NCBI RefSeq assembly: GCF_013404075.1
Contig: NZ_JACBJQ010000050.1
Span: forward strand, 1 to 37,091
DNA from: Mycolicibacterium vinylchloridicum
Lineage (GTDB): Bacteria > Actinomycetota > Actinomycetes > Mycobacteriales > Mycobacteriaceae
DNA length: 37,091 nt
Direction: 5' to 3'
Part shown: in pieces, positions 1-8,040 of the stretch
Layout of the letters: every line of letters starts with the position of its first letter
How positions within the stretch are numbered: position 1 is the stretch's first letter
Translations under genes and position numbers: made by a program
The notes under the pieces: generated by a model
Database searches by the model: none
Told to the model about the DNA's origin: nothing
Seen by the model: the letters and a program-made list of their open reading frames with translations, nothing else

Positions 1-326
1 CAGCAAATCCCGAGCCGATCAGAGCTCACCGACCGAACAGGAGGCCACCCCCGCGGCACTGACCGCCTGAACCATCACATCGAAGAATCACACGACGACG
101 TCGTACACCACGCCCCTGGACTTGACCTTTCCCGCCGCTGTGGTGGATCGACCTCCCCCGGCCGTCGCGGTCGAACGACCTCGTGGACCTGGTTCCTGCA
201 CTCGCGGCGGCAGCGTGGTCGTTCTTGGTCATCGCCGAAACCGTCCGCGATCCATCACTCAGCAGAGCCATCCACCACGCCATCGACACGATTCTCAGCA
301 GAGCCGAACGCTCGCTGCACCATTGA
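1..326 (+). pseudogene. decayed tandem paralogue of the next gene (3' part only)
   Basis: The end of this stretch, read from 132 to the TGA at 324-326, encodes a tail strongly like that of the intact gene at 442-945: both have PPLW, RP-rich, DLVDLVPA/ELVDIVPA, AAAWSF and TVRDPSL blocks in the same order. Upstream of 132 the similarity continues in another frame (codons starting at 2, 5, 8...), with EATPAALTA matching EAAAAVSA. An in-frame TGA at 68-70 follows, and a frameshift near 130 in the run TTTCCC. The gene begins outside the window. The stop plus frameshift indicate a broken duplicate. Function is unknown. Confidence 0.6.
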
Positions 327-441
327 GGGTCTACTCGTTGCGCTGAGGCGCCGTCCGGGGGCAGGTCGGGTAGCGCCCTACTCGCAGCGGCCGGCGGCTA
401 TCGCTCTACGTTGGCCTCAAGTGAGCAGATCGGGGGCTGTG

Positions 442-945
442 ATGGCAATAGAAAGTTCGACGTTGATGCGGCTGCTGGCGGGCATCGACCCGCGGCTGTG
501 GGAGGTGCTGTTTCCACCGCAACCGCCCTGGGTGGGTAAGAGCCACGGTCCGGTGCCAGATCCGTGGAGCGATATCCAGCTGCAAGTTCAACTCGCGGCT
601 CGCGATGTCACGCGACGGATCGTGGAGGCTGCAGCCGCCGTCAGCGCACAAGGGGGTGACGGCGCCGCCGTGATCAAACGATCGGTCGACGAGTGGGTGC
701 GGGTTGACGACGGTGACGGCACCGGCAAGATCCCGCGGAAGCTCTTCTTCCCGCCGCTGTGGCCCTACGATCCGCCGCGGCCACCGCGACCGAACGAATT
801 GGTCGACATCGTCCCGGCGTTCGCGGCAACTGCGTGGTCGTTCTCGACGCTCGCCGACACAGTCCGCGATCCGTCGCTGAACGAAGCAATCGGTGCGGCT
901 GTCGACGCCATCGCCGACACAGCGGCAGGCCTGCTGCAACGGTGA
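442..945 (+). CDS. hypothetical protein, tandemly duplicated family
   Basis: A 167-residue soluble protein that I do not recognise. The chosen start ATG 442 has a GGGGG ribosome-binding run about six bases upstream; GTG 421 is the longest alternative but lacks one. The N-terminal half carries RLLAGIDPRLWEVLFPP and a helical AAARDVTRR-type stretch. The C-terminal half has a Pro-rich FPPLWPYDPPRPPRP segment followed by a predicted amphipathic helix rich in Ala. There is no signal peptide or transmembrane segment. A decayed copy lies immediately upstream, so the pair arose by tandem duplication. The gene ends four bases before the convergent DCC-family gene. Function unknown. Confidence 0.7.
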   Translation: MAIESSTLMRLLAGIDPRLWEVLFPPQPPWVGKSHGPVPDPWSDIQLQVQLAARDVTRRIVEAAAAVSAQGGDGAAVIKRSVDEWVRVDDGDGTGKIPRKLFFPPLWPYDPPRPPRPNELVDIVPAFAATAWSFSTLADTVRDPSLNEAIGAAVDAIADTAAGLLQR

Positions 946-949
946 ATCC

Positions 950-1336
950 CTAAGCGGCCGTGCACCGTTGGGGATCAGATTCGCAGAGCGGCGTGACTCC
1001 GCGAAAGCGGTACCGGTGGGTGGCGACCCACCGATAGACCATCTCCTGGACGGGTCCGACGCCCGGGATGCTGTAGGCGAGGAGCGGCAACCGCGTTCCC
1101 AACGCCGTAGAGACCGCGGCGTTGATCGCCTTCGCTCCTTCGAAAACGGCGCCGGACGAGTCGAGCCACCACGACGACTGCACTAGCCGTTCGGCATCGA
1201 CTCCGACACGTTCACGGACGCCGCGGCCCTGCATCGGCTCGGTGGCAAGCCGTCCCGTGCGGTTCAGGCGCAGCAGGCCGTTGCGGACGCGGGTGCACAT
1301 TCCGCAGTTTCCGTCGAAGACGAGGACGCCATCCAT
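950..1336 (-). CDS. DCC-family (DUF393) thiol-disulfide oxidoreductase-like protein
   Basis: 128 residues, the usual length for the DUF393/DCC family, whose name refers to a conserved N-terminal Asp plus a Cys-x-x-Cys pair. Here the start reads VLVFDGNCGMC, giving D8 and the C11-x-x-C14 pair of a thioredoxin-like redox site. The rest follows the family pattern, with a WWLD segment, a GAKAI helix and a C-terminal Y/W-rich helix with a final Cys. The protein is predicted to be cytoplasmic; its substrate is unknown. ATG 1336 is the only sensible start. It converges on the hypothetical gene to its left. Confidence 0.85.
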   Translation of the reverse strand: MDGVLVFDGNCGMCTRVRNGLLRLNRTGRLATEPMQGRGVRERVGVDAERLVQSSWWLDSSGAVFEGAKAINAAVSTALGTRLPLLAYSIPGVGPVQEMVYRWVATHRYRFRGVTPLCESDPQRCTAA

Positions 1337-1471
1337 AGGTTCATTGTGCCTCTGGCGACCATCCAGGCGGAGAGCGGCGCAGCGAGTCGGCCGAATAGCA
1401 GTGCCGGCACCGGAATTCGGTGGCCCCGGGGCGGGCCGGAGCCACCGAATCCGGCTTCTTCGATCTAGCTG

Positions 1472-2986
1472 TTACTGACCGTTCTGTCCGTCCGCACCGT
1501 TGGTCGTGGTACCTGTACCACCCTTGCCGCCGACGCCTGGCCGGCTGCCGACCACGCCCATGCCACTGCCGCCGTTGCCACCCTTGCCGCCGGTGCCGAT
1601 CCCGGTGACCGACGTGCCCTTGCCGCCGGTACCGCCGGGGCCACCGGAGCCGATGTACGCGCCACCACCGCCGCCGTTTCCACCGAGGCCGCCGGTGCCA
1701 TTTCCACTGACGCTCGTGCCGCCACCACCGGTGCCGCCCTTGCCGCCGTTGCCGGCGAATGTGCCACCGCGGCCGGCATTTCCGGCGTCGCCGCCGACGC
1801 CGTTACCGGTACCGGATGTGCCGCTGCCGCCGGTGCCGCCGTTGCCGCCGTTGCCACCCAGGCCAGAAGCTCCGCCGCGGCCGCCAGTTCCGCCGGTTGC
1901 CGTGCCGTCGGTTGAGATGACCGAACCGCCTGCGCCACCGTTGCCGCCGTAGCCAACGGCTCCGGACACACCGCCGTCGCCACCGTTGCCACCGGTGGTA
2001 TCTCCCGCCACGGACACGTTGGAGCTGCCGTCACCTCCGTTACCGCCGTTACCTGCGAACTGGCCACCGGTTCCGCCGTTGCCGCCGTTGTAGGGGGTGC
2101 CCAACACCGGATCGACGTTGCCGTTACCACCGTTGCCGCCATTGCCGATTCCGCCGGAGTTACCGCCGTCGCCGCCGTTACCGCCGAGGACGCTGCCGTC
2201 ACCGCCGTTGCCGCCGTTGCCGTAGAAACCGCCGTTGCCGCCCTTACCGCCGTCAGCGATGGCCAGCGGATTCCCGGCACCACCGTCGCCGCCGTTGCCG
2301 TAGATCAGACCACCGTTGCCACCGTTGCCGCCGACGACACTCGTCCCGCCATTGCCGACCAGGCCGGCGTTGCCGCCGTTGCCGTTGACCAACGCGTTGC
2401 CGCCGCTGCCCAAGAACAAGCCGCCATTGCCGCCGTTGCCGGCGAGCACAGCGTTGCCGCCGTTACCGATGAAGCCCGCGTTGCCGCCGTTGCCGCCGGC
2501 CAGACTGTCGCCGCCGAAGCCGTAGAACAGCCCGCCGTTGCCACCGTTCTGACCGGGTAGGACACCGGCCGCGCCGTTGCCGATCAAGAATCCGCCGTCC
2601 TGGCCGGGAAGCACGCCGTTGCCGACCATTCCGGCGGTGAAGACCAGAGTGAGCGGGTTGGCCAGGATCGGCGTGATGAAGGTGTTGAACGCCACCAACG
2701 GATCGAGGCCGGGCACACCTGGCGCCGCGTTCGCCTGCAGCAGTTTCTGTGTGACGGCACCGGCCCCGGAGTCGCCGACCAGTGCGGTGGATGTGGTGGG
2801 CAGGTCAGCGCACACCGGTGCAAGAGTGCAGGTTGGCGCGGCTGCTGCGGTGGCTGCGCCAAATACCCCGGATACCCCGGCCGTTAGGGCCGCACCGACC
2901 ATGACGCCACCGGCGGCCCGTTTGACGACCATTGCGCCAGCGGAGCCTTCCTTGCGGTGTTTGCCCATGACAATTACTTCGGACAT
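1472..2986 (-). CDS. PGRS-type glycine-rich repeat protein with an N-terminal signal sequence
   Basis: 504 residues. After a short basic start (MGKHRKEG nearby) there is a long Ala/Gly/Val hydrophobic segment ending in AATAAAA, a plausible export signal. A ~75-residue unique region follows, containing LDPLVAFNTFITPILANP, and then about 370 residues of GGNGG/GGxGG repeats typical of the PGRS domain. No PE domain is present, so this is a PGRS-like protein and not a classical PE_PGRS protein. Start ATG 2986 has AAGGGA about seven bases upstream; ATG 2968 and 3031 are alternatives. Probably cell-envelope associated. The antisense strand gives long Pro-rich open frames purely because of the repeats. 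Confidence 0.85.
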   Translation of the reverse strand: MSEVIVMGKHRKEGSAGAMVVKRAAGGVMVGAALTAGVSGVFGAATAAAAPTCTLAPVCADLPTTSTALVGDSGAGAVTQKLLQANAAPGVPGLDPLVAFNTFITPILANPLTLVFTAGMVGNGVLPGQDGGFLIGNGAAGVLPGQNGGNGGLFYGFGGDSLAGGNGGNAGFIGNGGNAVLAGNGGNGGLFLGSGGNALVNGNGGNAGLVGNGGTSVVGGNGGNGGLIYGNGGDGGAGNPLAIADGGKGGNGGFYGNGGNGGDGSVLGGNGGDGGNSGGIGNGGNGGNGNVDPVLGTPYNGGNGGTGGQFAGNGGNGGDGSSNVSVAGDTTGGNGGDGGVSGAVGYGGNGGAGGSVISTDGTATGGTGGRGGASGLGGNGGNGGTGGSGTSGTGNGVGGDAGNAGRGGTFAGNGGKGGTGGGGTSVSGNGTGGLGGNGGGGGAYIGSGGPGGTGGKGTSVTGIGTGGKGGNGGSGMGVVGSRPGVGGKGGTGTTTNGADGQNGQ

Positions 2987-3240
2987 GGTTAATTCCCTTC
3001 GAAGTCCGGATCCCCCGATCCGGTGATTCATTCACTGATCGATGTGACATAGCTGGAGGCATAGAGGCACCCAGCTAGGCAGATTGGACCCCCGGCCACA
3101 GCGGCTGCGCCTCAACAGCTGTGATCAGTGCAGAAGCTCCGTAGACGCGGGCCCACTTCCCATCCCCTGTCCCCGCCTAAGCGCTGCTGAAGCGGGACAG
3201 GTGTGACGGTAACAGTTAGCTGGCGCATGAATACAAAAAT

Positions 3241-3345
3241 TACGTCAATAGTTTCTACGAGTTTTGACGCCGAATTTGACGCATACGACAAAGAATAGCT
3301 GGGGTTGCTTGCGTCATTAATTAAATCTATTTGCGTCGTCAATTG
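3241..3345. promoter_or_regulatory. AT-rich intergenic block with repeated TTGACGC/GCGTCA half-sites
   Basis: The 530-base gap between the PGRS gene start (2986) and the DUF3297 stop (3521) holds no convincing gene. Within it is an unusually AT-rich patch for this genome. It contains TTGACGC at 3264-3270 and 3276-3282 (12-bp spacing), and inverted GCGTCA at 3311-3316 and GCGTCG at 3333-3338 (22-bp spacing). This could be a regulator-binding region. It lies about 255-350 bases upstream of the PGRS gene. Function is inferred from composition and repetition only. Confidence 0.35.
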
Positions 3346-3520
3346 GGTCTGCGACGGAGACAGCTATTCGCAGCATGGCCACGCCAACCAACCCCGGCCG
3401 ATAGCCGGTTCGGCCTTGTTCGCCTCGGCCTGAGAAGTGGGCCAGCGACGGTGCTACGAGAGCGACAGACTGAATGCGGGGACGGCTGATCGCCGCCCCG
3501 GCAGTAACCCCGGGCGGCCG

Positions 3521-3778
3521 CTATCCCGCTGGGCGGAAATAAGGTTCAACCGTCCCGCTGAGCTTGACGACCATCGGATTTCCGCGACGATCCTTCGCGG
3601 TAGGGACTTCAACACGCACCCAGCCCTCAGCCACGTTGTATTCGTGAACGTTGGTCTTCTCGGAGCCGTTGAAGCGAATACCCACGTCGCGCAGGAGCAC
3701 CTCTTCGTCATAGAAGGGGCTGCGCGGGTCGATGGAGAGGTGATTCGGTGGAACGTCTGGGATCTGGTCCTCGGTCAT
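3521..3778 (-). CDS. DUF3297 family protein
   Basis: 85 residues, matching the compact DUF3297 family as I know it: an LSIDPRSPFYDEEVLLRDVG opening, then IRFNG-EKTNV-EY-V-EGWVRV, a KDRRGNPMVVKL strand pair and a VEPYF ending. The family consists of small soluble bacterial proteins without an assigned function. Start ATG 3778 gives the expected length. The opposite-strand frame across the same bases is a shadow. The gene appears monocistronic, between an AT-rich gap and a 150-base spacer. Confidence 0.85.
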   Translation of the reverse strand: MTEDQIPDVPPNHLSIDPRSPFYDEEVLLRDVGIRFNGSEKTNVHEYNVAEGWVRVEVPTAKDRRGNPMVVKLSGTVEPYFRPAG

Positions 3779-3929
3779 GATGGCTTTCGTTCAACGCTGC
3801 GTTGGGTTCTCGTCAGTGATTCTCCAAGAACCTACGCGACCCGGTTGAAGCGGGTTACGTGGACCTAGTTGGACAACTTGCCCCGCTCTAACGGTGGACC
3901 GCACCCGTCGTCGGTGCAGTCGGCGCAGC

Positions 3930-4622
3930 TCACTGCTTCAGGGTGCCGCCCCACGGTGCGAGCGTGAAGCCATTGGCTCCGCTGGTGCAGCTCACTGATC
4001 CCTGGTAGCCCACGGCACACCACGCATCGCCGTTAACGATTCGGTGCCCTTCGGACACGTCCCCGACGTCGCGGGTGAAGGCCAAGGTGTCAGATCGAAC
4101 ATACTCGCCGGGTTGGTTCGGACCGGCCACGGTTTGAGTGGTACCCGGCGGCGGCACCGGGCAACGCAAGTCACCGCAATCGAAGGAGGCGGCTGGGCTG
4201 GGCAGCGACTGCGAACTGGGGACGGTGTCGCAGCCGACCGTGCCGTCGGGTCCGATTCCACAGCCGTACTGCACGGCCCGCAGGCTGTCAGCCTTGGGCC
4301 CGCTCAGGCCCTCCGGGCCGAAGAACGGCTTGAAGAAGACCCAACCAGGATCGTCCGGATCAGTGAAGTTGCCCTGCGCCACCGGCCACTCCTGCTCGGG
4401 CTTGCCCACACACGAATTCGACGACTCCGGGTCCAGCGGATCACACGCACCATTATCGGTTGGTTGTGCGAAGGCGGCCGCCGGGTGCAGGAGGGTGGTG
4501 ACCAACACCACGGCCAGCCCGCCCGACGCCGACCCGTCCTGCAGCCAACGGATCAGTGGCAGTCCCCCACCACGGCGTTCGCCGATCCGCGAGAAGCGTC
4601 GAGAACCTCTGTCAACCGTCAT
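3930..4622 (-). CDS. secreted hypothetical protein
   Basis: 230 residues. The Arg-rich start is followed by a hydrophobic segment (residues ~32-51, ending HPAAAFA) that looks like a signal peptide. The mature part is Cys-rich (CDPLDPESSNSC, YGCGIGPDGTVGC, CGDLRCP, AWCAVGY, VSC), suggesting disulfides and extracytoplasmic location. A short motif EWPVAQGNFTDPDDPGW and repeated GxDGTVGC/GYQGSVSC elements are visible. Start ATG 4622 follows a GGGGGATCGGGCG leader. I do not recognise a catalytic family; it resembles mycobacterial secreted proteins of unknown role. Confidence 0.75.
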   Translation of the reverse strand: MTVDRGSRRFSRIGERRGGGLPLIRWLQDGSASGGLAVVLVTTLLHPAAAFAQPTDNGACDPLDPESSNSCVGKPEQEWPVAQGNFTDPDDPGWVFFKPFFGPEGLSGPKADSLRAVQYGCGIGPDGTVGCDTVPSSQSLPSPAASFDCGDLRCPVPPPGTTQTVAGPNQPGEYVRSDTLAFTRDVGDVSEGHRIVNGDAWCAVGYQGSVSCTSGANGFTLAPWGGTLKQ

Positions 4623-4774
4623 CGCCCGATCCCCCGTGCTGTCCGGATAGTCCGCTCAGCATCACCGTAGAGCCCCCGCCCAATCCCAGGAGGCCAAATT
4701 GCAGCGGAACAAGAAAGCGCGCCCGACCATCACCGGCCGCACCGATCCCCGATGCTGCCGATCGTCTGCCGTAT

Positions 4775-5005
4775 TCAAGCCGGGGTTACGTTGGCTACCG
4801 TGCTTGGCGGGGTGTTGGTCAGCTCGACATCGTCCAGCGCGACGACTCGACCTTCCGGGATGCTTCTGATGCGGCATAGCGACGTTCCCGCATAACTAAC
4901 CAGCCAAAGCTGCACGTGGAGAAGGAAATCGGTCCGCAACTGCGAATCGGCGACTGGAAGTTGTTGTTGTGCAAGCGATGTGGTTGAGCGGGCGACTGTC
5001 GTCAC
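4775..5005 (-). CDS. possible small hypothetical protein
   Basis: A 76-residue frame from GTG 5005. The central part (LRTDFLLHVQLWLVSYAGTS) and the following IPEGRVVALDDVEL read like real protein, but there is no clear ribosome-binding site and no recognised family. It sits in the 640-base gap between the secreted protein and the metalloprotease gene. It may be a remnant or a spurious frame; the rest of this gap (4623-5264) holds only the palindrome at 5044. Confidence 0.25.
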   Translation of the reverse strand: MTTVARSTTSLAQQQLPVADSQLRTDFLLHVQLWLVSYAGTSLCRIRSIPEGRVVALDDVELTNTPPSTVANVTPA

Positions 5006-5043
5006 GGTCGCGGTGGACCATCCGTCGACGGGCTATGGCCCTA

Positions 5044-5059
5044 GTGCCGAGATCGGCAC
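5044..5059. promoter_or_regulatory. perfect 7-bp inverted repeat (GTGCCGA-GA-TCGGCAC)
   Basis: Two perfect 7-base arms separated by GA lie about 205 bases upstream of the metalloprotease start at 5265 and just upstream of the doubtful leftward frame starting at 5005. This could be an operator for a dimeric regulator or a small hairpin. No T-run follows, so a terminator is unlikely. Confidence 0.35.
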
Positions 5060-5264
5060 CACATGAACTCCATCGGTTCGTTTTCCACCACCGCCGGTGA
5101 GGCCCGCGCAGGAATGGAGACCTCCTTATCTATGGACACCTGGCCCGGGCAATGATGACCTTCCTCACTAGTCGTCACACGCGGGCAGTGGCTTAGGTGG
5201 GCTCTATGCGAGAAGCTGGCAATTAGCTGCCGGTTGCCTGTTCGCTGGATAGAGGGGGCTAGCC

Positions 5265-7391
5265 GTGACAGTTAAGCAGGGCCGCAACGGGTCGGGTCGG
5301 CATCGGGCACGGGTACCTCGACGTCAGCCGTATGCGTGGTTAGGGGCAGGGGCATTGACTCTCGGGGTGGGTGCAGCACTGGCCAGCGGGTCCGGTGTCG
5401 CGCACGCCGATGCCTCGCCAGGAACCGGCCACTCCGGACGAAGCACCACGTCTGGCGCTCATCACCCTGCGGGGGGAGCCGATTCCGTTACGAACTCTGC
5501 ACCAGCCCCGGCCGCGAGTTCCTCTGCATTCACGGGGACGACAGTTGCATCTCTGAAGAGCCTTCCCGCTACCAAAACCGCTCGTCGTAACGCTTCTGCG
5601 GCAGTCATCCAGCCAGGAGACAACGCGAGTACCGCGATGACATCCACACCAGATGGCGCAGGCGTCGAAAGGTCCGTTCCCAGCACTGTGGCCAACACCA
5701 ATGGCGGTATCGAGACCACTTCAATCGTCGTGGTCTCGCCCACGACGGGTTCGGTGCGTACAGTTCTCGCACCGGCGGCCCGTCCGCTTGTAGTGGCGTC
5801 AACGACCAGGACGCCCCTCCCCGCCGCTGTAGCGGCCGCGTCGAGTTGGTCTCCCTCACCCTTGGCACCGATTGGCAAGGTCTTTGTTGGCCTCCTGTTG
5901 TCCGTGGGTGGCATGAACACCAGTAACCCGAAACCTGCCAACGGGTTCCAACAGTTCCTGTATTCGCTCGCCAAGAGCATCAATGACATTCTTGATCCGG
6001 CACCCGAACCAGGCACCCCCGTAGTGGGCATCCCAGACATCTACACCGGGGTGGTGACTGGGTCACTGGGATTTCCCGCAGGCAACGGGCTGACCTTCAC
6101 CAGCACCCAGCCCGCCACGGGCACAGTGGTCGTCGGCAGCGACGGCACCTTCACCTATACCCCGACCCTGGCCGCCCGCCAGGCCGCCGGGTTGTCGACC
6201 GTCAACGACTTCACCGCAACGGTGCACGAAGGTCTTTCCAGTAGCACGGTCAGCGTGACTGTGCCCGTTGATCCGGGCACTCCTGTCGCGGGCGCGCTCA
6301 CGGTGGGGACCCCCGACAGCAGCACCGGGGTGGTTACGGGCTTAGCGCTGTTCACTGACACTGTCGGACGCAGCGTGACCTACAGCGCACCCACCACCTC
6401 CACCGCTGGCGGCACCGTCATCATTAACCCCACAACAGGGGCGTTCACCTACACCCCCAGCTTGGCCGCTCGAAATGCTTCCGCTACAACCGGAGCCAAC
6501 ATCGATACATTTACGGTCACTGCCAACAACGGGATACGCAACGCAACTGAAACTGTTGCCGTAACAATTGTCCCCAGCGCCACCTACGTCACCATCAACC
6601 TTGTCTGGGACCCCGACTCCTCGGCGCACTGGCCGTCTGATGTCCGAAGCGCACTGCAGTCGGCCGCAAACTACCTGGCGTCCTACTTCGTGGTTTCATC
6701 GTCGGTCACGGTCACCGTCGGCTTCACCAATTATTCGGGCGGCACCTATGGCGTCTATGCGCAACCGGCCTCTAGTTGCACGAGTTCTGGATGCGAGCCC
6801 GTGGCCCGGACCAAGATCCTCACCGGCGTGGACATCAACGGTGCGGATGCCGAAGGAAGCATCAATTTCAACTACTTCCCCGAGCTTATCGGCGGCGGTG
6901 CCAACAAGGGCAGCCTTCAGGCTGTCACGATGCACGAGTTGATGCACATCCTCGGTTGGGGAACGTCGGCTACCTACAGCTCCTTCTTGACGGACATCAA
7001 CGGGAATCACGTGGCGGCCGGTGATTCCACCTTTAACGCGAATCTCACGGGCGCTAACGGCGGTCTGTATTTCGGAGGACCAAATGCTGTCGCCGCCAAC
7101 GGAGGACTCGTGAAGCTCTACACCCCGGATCCTTACGCGCCTGGTAGCTCAGTCGCTCACCTCGACGGTCTTCTCAACGATCCGGTCCCTCGCTTGATGA
7201 ATCCGAACCCCGGCAACCCCCCGGCGAGGGTCCTCACCCCAACCGAACTCGGCGTCCTGAAGGACCTGGGCTACTCGGTCGTGCCTCAACCGGCGCTTGC
7301 CGGCTTCCTCATCCTCAACCTGGGCTTGCTAGGCAGAAAGAGATCACGCTCACGAGTGGTGCTCGGCGCTGCCTCGGATACGCGCCACTAA
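5265..7391 (+). CDS. secreted HExxH metalloprotease-like protein with two repeat domains and PEP-CTERM-like tail
   Basis: 708 residues from GTG 5265, with AGAGGGGG as the ribosome-binding site. Residues 1-50 form a mycobacterial-type signal (RR, then a hydrophobic stretch ending GVAHA). A Ser/Thr/Ala-rich linker follows to ~200. Two similar beta-rich repeats (TGVVTG...DGTFTYTPTLAAR and TGVVTG...TGAFTYTPSLAAR) follow. The domain from ~445 carries HELMH at 557-561, a zinc-binding HExxH site inside MHELMHILGWG. The expected third metzincin histidine six residues after the second is not seen. The last 35 residues have PQP, a hydrophobic stretch and RKRSRSR, resembling a PEP-CTERM sorting tail. 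Probably an exported protease; substrate unknown. Confidence 0.75.
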   Translation: MTVKQGRNGSGRHRARVPRRQPYAWLGAGALTLGVGAALASGSGVAHADASPGTGHSGRSTTSGAHHPAGGADSVTNSAPAPAASSSAFTGTTVASLKSLPATKTARRNASAAVIQPGDNASTAMTSTPDGAGVERSVPSTVANTNGGIETTSIVVVSPTTGSVRTVLAPAARPLVVASTTRTPLPAAVAAASSWSPSPLAPIGKVFVGLLLSVGGMNTSNPKPANGFQQFLYSLAKSINDILDPAPEPGTPVVGIPDIYTGVVTGSLGFPAGNGLTFTSTQPATGTVVVGSDGTFTYTPTLAARQAAGLSTVNDFTATVHEGLSSSTVSVTVPVDPGTPVAGALTVGTPDSSTGVVTGLALFTDTVGRSVTYSAPTTSTAGGTVIINPTTGAFTYTPSLAARNASATTGANIDTFTVTANNGIRNATETVAVTIVPSATYVTINLVWDPDSSAHWPSDVRSALQSAANYLASYFVVSSSVTVTVGFTNYSGGTYGVYAQPASSCTSSGCEPVARTKILTGVDINGADAEGSINFNYFPELIGGGANKGSLQAVTMHELMHILGWGTSATYSSFLTDINGNHVAAGDSTFNANLTGANGGLYFGGPNAVAANGGLVKLYTPDPYAPGSSVAHLDGLLNDPVPRLMNPNPGNPPARVLTPTELGVLKDLGYSVVPQPALAGFLILNLGLLGRKRSRSRVVLGAASDTRH

Positions 7392-7537
7392 AGGGCAACG
7401 CGGGGCTGGCTCAGCAAGAATCAGCAGGAAACCCGCCTGGCCTTCTTCCGGCGAAGCAGACTGTGGGCGGCAGCACCCTTGTTGTGTCGGCTTAGGACAA
7501 AGTTAGGACAAACGGCCTATCGCCGGACCCCGACAGC

Positions 7538-7570
7538 AAAAAACCCGAGACCGTGTGGCCTCGGGTTTTT
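7538..7570. terminator. strong rho-independent terminator
   Basis: AAACCCGAG and CTCGGGTTTTT form a long stem with A-run and T-run flanks, so it can work in either direction. Rightward it would end the metalloprotease transcript. Leftward it sits directly after the tRNA-Ala 3' end sequence at 7574, as expected for the terminator of a leftward tRNA gene. Confidence 0.8.
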
Positions 7571-7573
7571 GTT

Positions 7574-7594
7574 GTGGAGCTAAGGGGACTCGAA
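7574..7594 (-). repeat. left attachment site of the integrated element
   Basis: Twenty of 21 bases match the right copy at 21456-21476. Read leftward this is CCCCTTAGCTCCAC, the 3' end of a tRNA-Ala acceptor and T-arm. A terminator follows on the chromosome side. On the element side the T-arm pairing is degenerate, so no complete tRNA is present here. Nearby TGACC (7606) and AGGTCA (7618) resemble the motif near the integrase and may be arm-type sites. Confidence 0.55.
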
Positions 7595-7650
7595 ATCCTT
7601 GGTTCTGACCCCTAAAAAGGTCATCTACCAGCGGAAAGACTCATCCACAC

Positions 7651-8040
7651 ATGTCCGAAACAGTTCGAAAGAGCTTCACGCGACCAGGAAAAACACTCGG
7701 GAGTGTTGACGTGGTCAACACGGTCAACGCCTCCCCCAAGCCCCACAAGAAGCCGTACACCAAGACCGTCATCGTGGTCGGTCTGATCATTCTCGCGTTC
7801 CTCGCGATCAAGCACGCGCCAACGGCGGCAGCCGATCCGGTGACGTGCCAATCCGACTACTACTCCAGCGCCACGTGGACGTCGTGCTCCGACGGCACCA
7901 GTCAGGTCTGCTACGACGGCGGGTCGTGCACCATGACGACGGCGGATCAGCGTGCCGCCGGTCGCGAGAGCCGCAGGGGCTTCTACGAGGACCTGCTCCG
8001 GGGAGCCGGATTCTGCAACGTGGTCGAGTGCGTGAAGTGA
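7651..8040 (+). CDS. membrane-anchored, Cys-rich exported protein
   Basis: 129 residues. A basic, Ser/Pro-rich N-terminus precedes one transmembrane segment at ~39-55 (VIVVGLIILAFLAI). The following APTAAADPVTC looks like a signal cleavage region. The outer part holds six cysteines (positions ~66, 78, 87, 92, 121, 126), suggesting disulfides. It is first of a three-gene rightward unit at the left end of the element; its stop overlaps the next start by one base. This position, typical of lysogenic conversion genes, suggests expression from the integrated state. Function unknown; superinfection exclusion is a possibility. Confidence 0.65.
   Translation: MSETVRKSFTRPGKTLGSVDVVNTVNASPKPHKKPYTKTVIVVGLIILAFLAIKHAPTAAADPVTCQSDYYSSATWTSCSDGTSQVCYDGGSCTMTTADQRAAGRESRRGFYEDLLRGAGFCNVVECVK

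Noticed and set aside
1500..1952. Rightward open frame of almost pure proline-rich repeats
   Set aside because: It is the antisense of the GGNGG repeats of the PGRS gene, and its repeats come only from that pattern.
3112..3342. Leftward frame of 76 residues in the AT-rich gap
   Set aside because: No ribosome-binding site, no family, low-complexity AT-derived sequence; the repeats there look regulatory.
3437..3868. Rightward frame of 143 residues
   Set aside because: Shadow of the DUF3297 gene on the opposite strand, which has clear family conservation.
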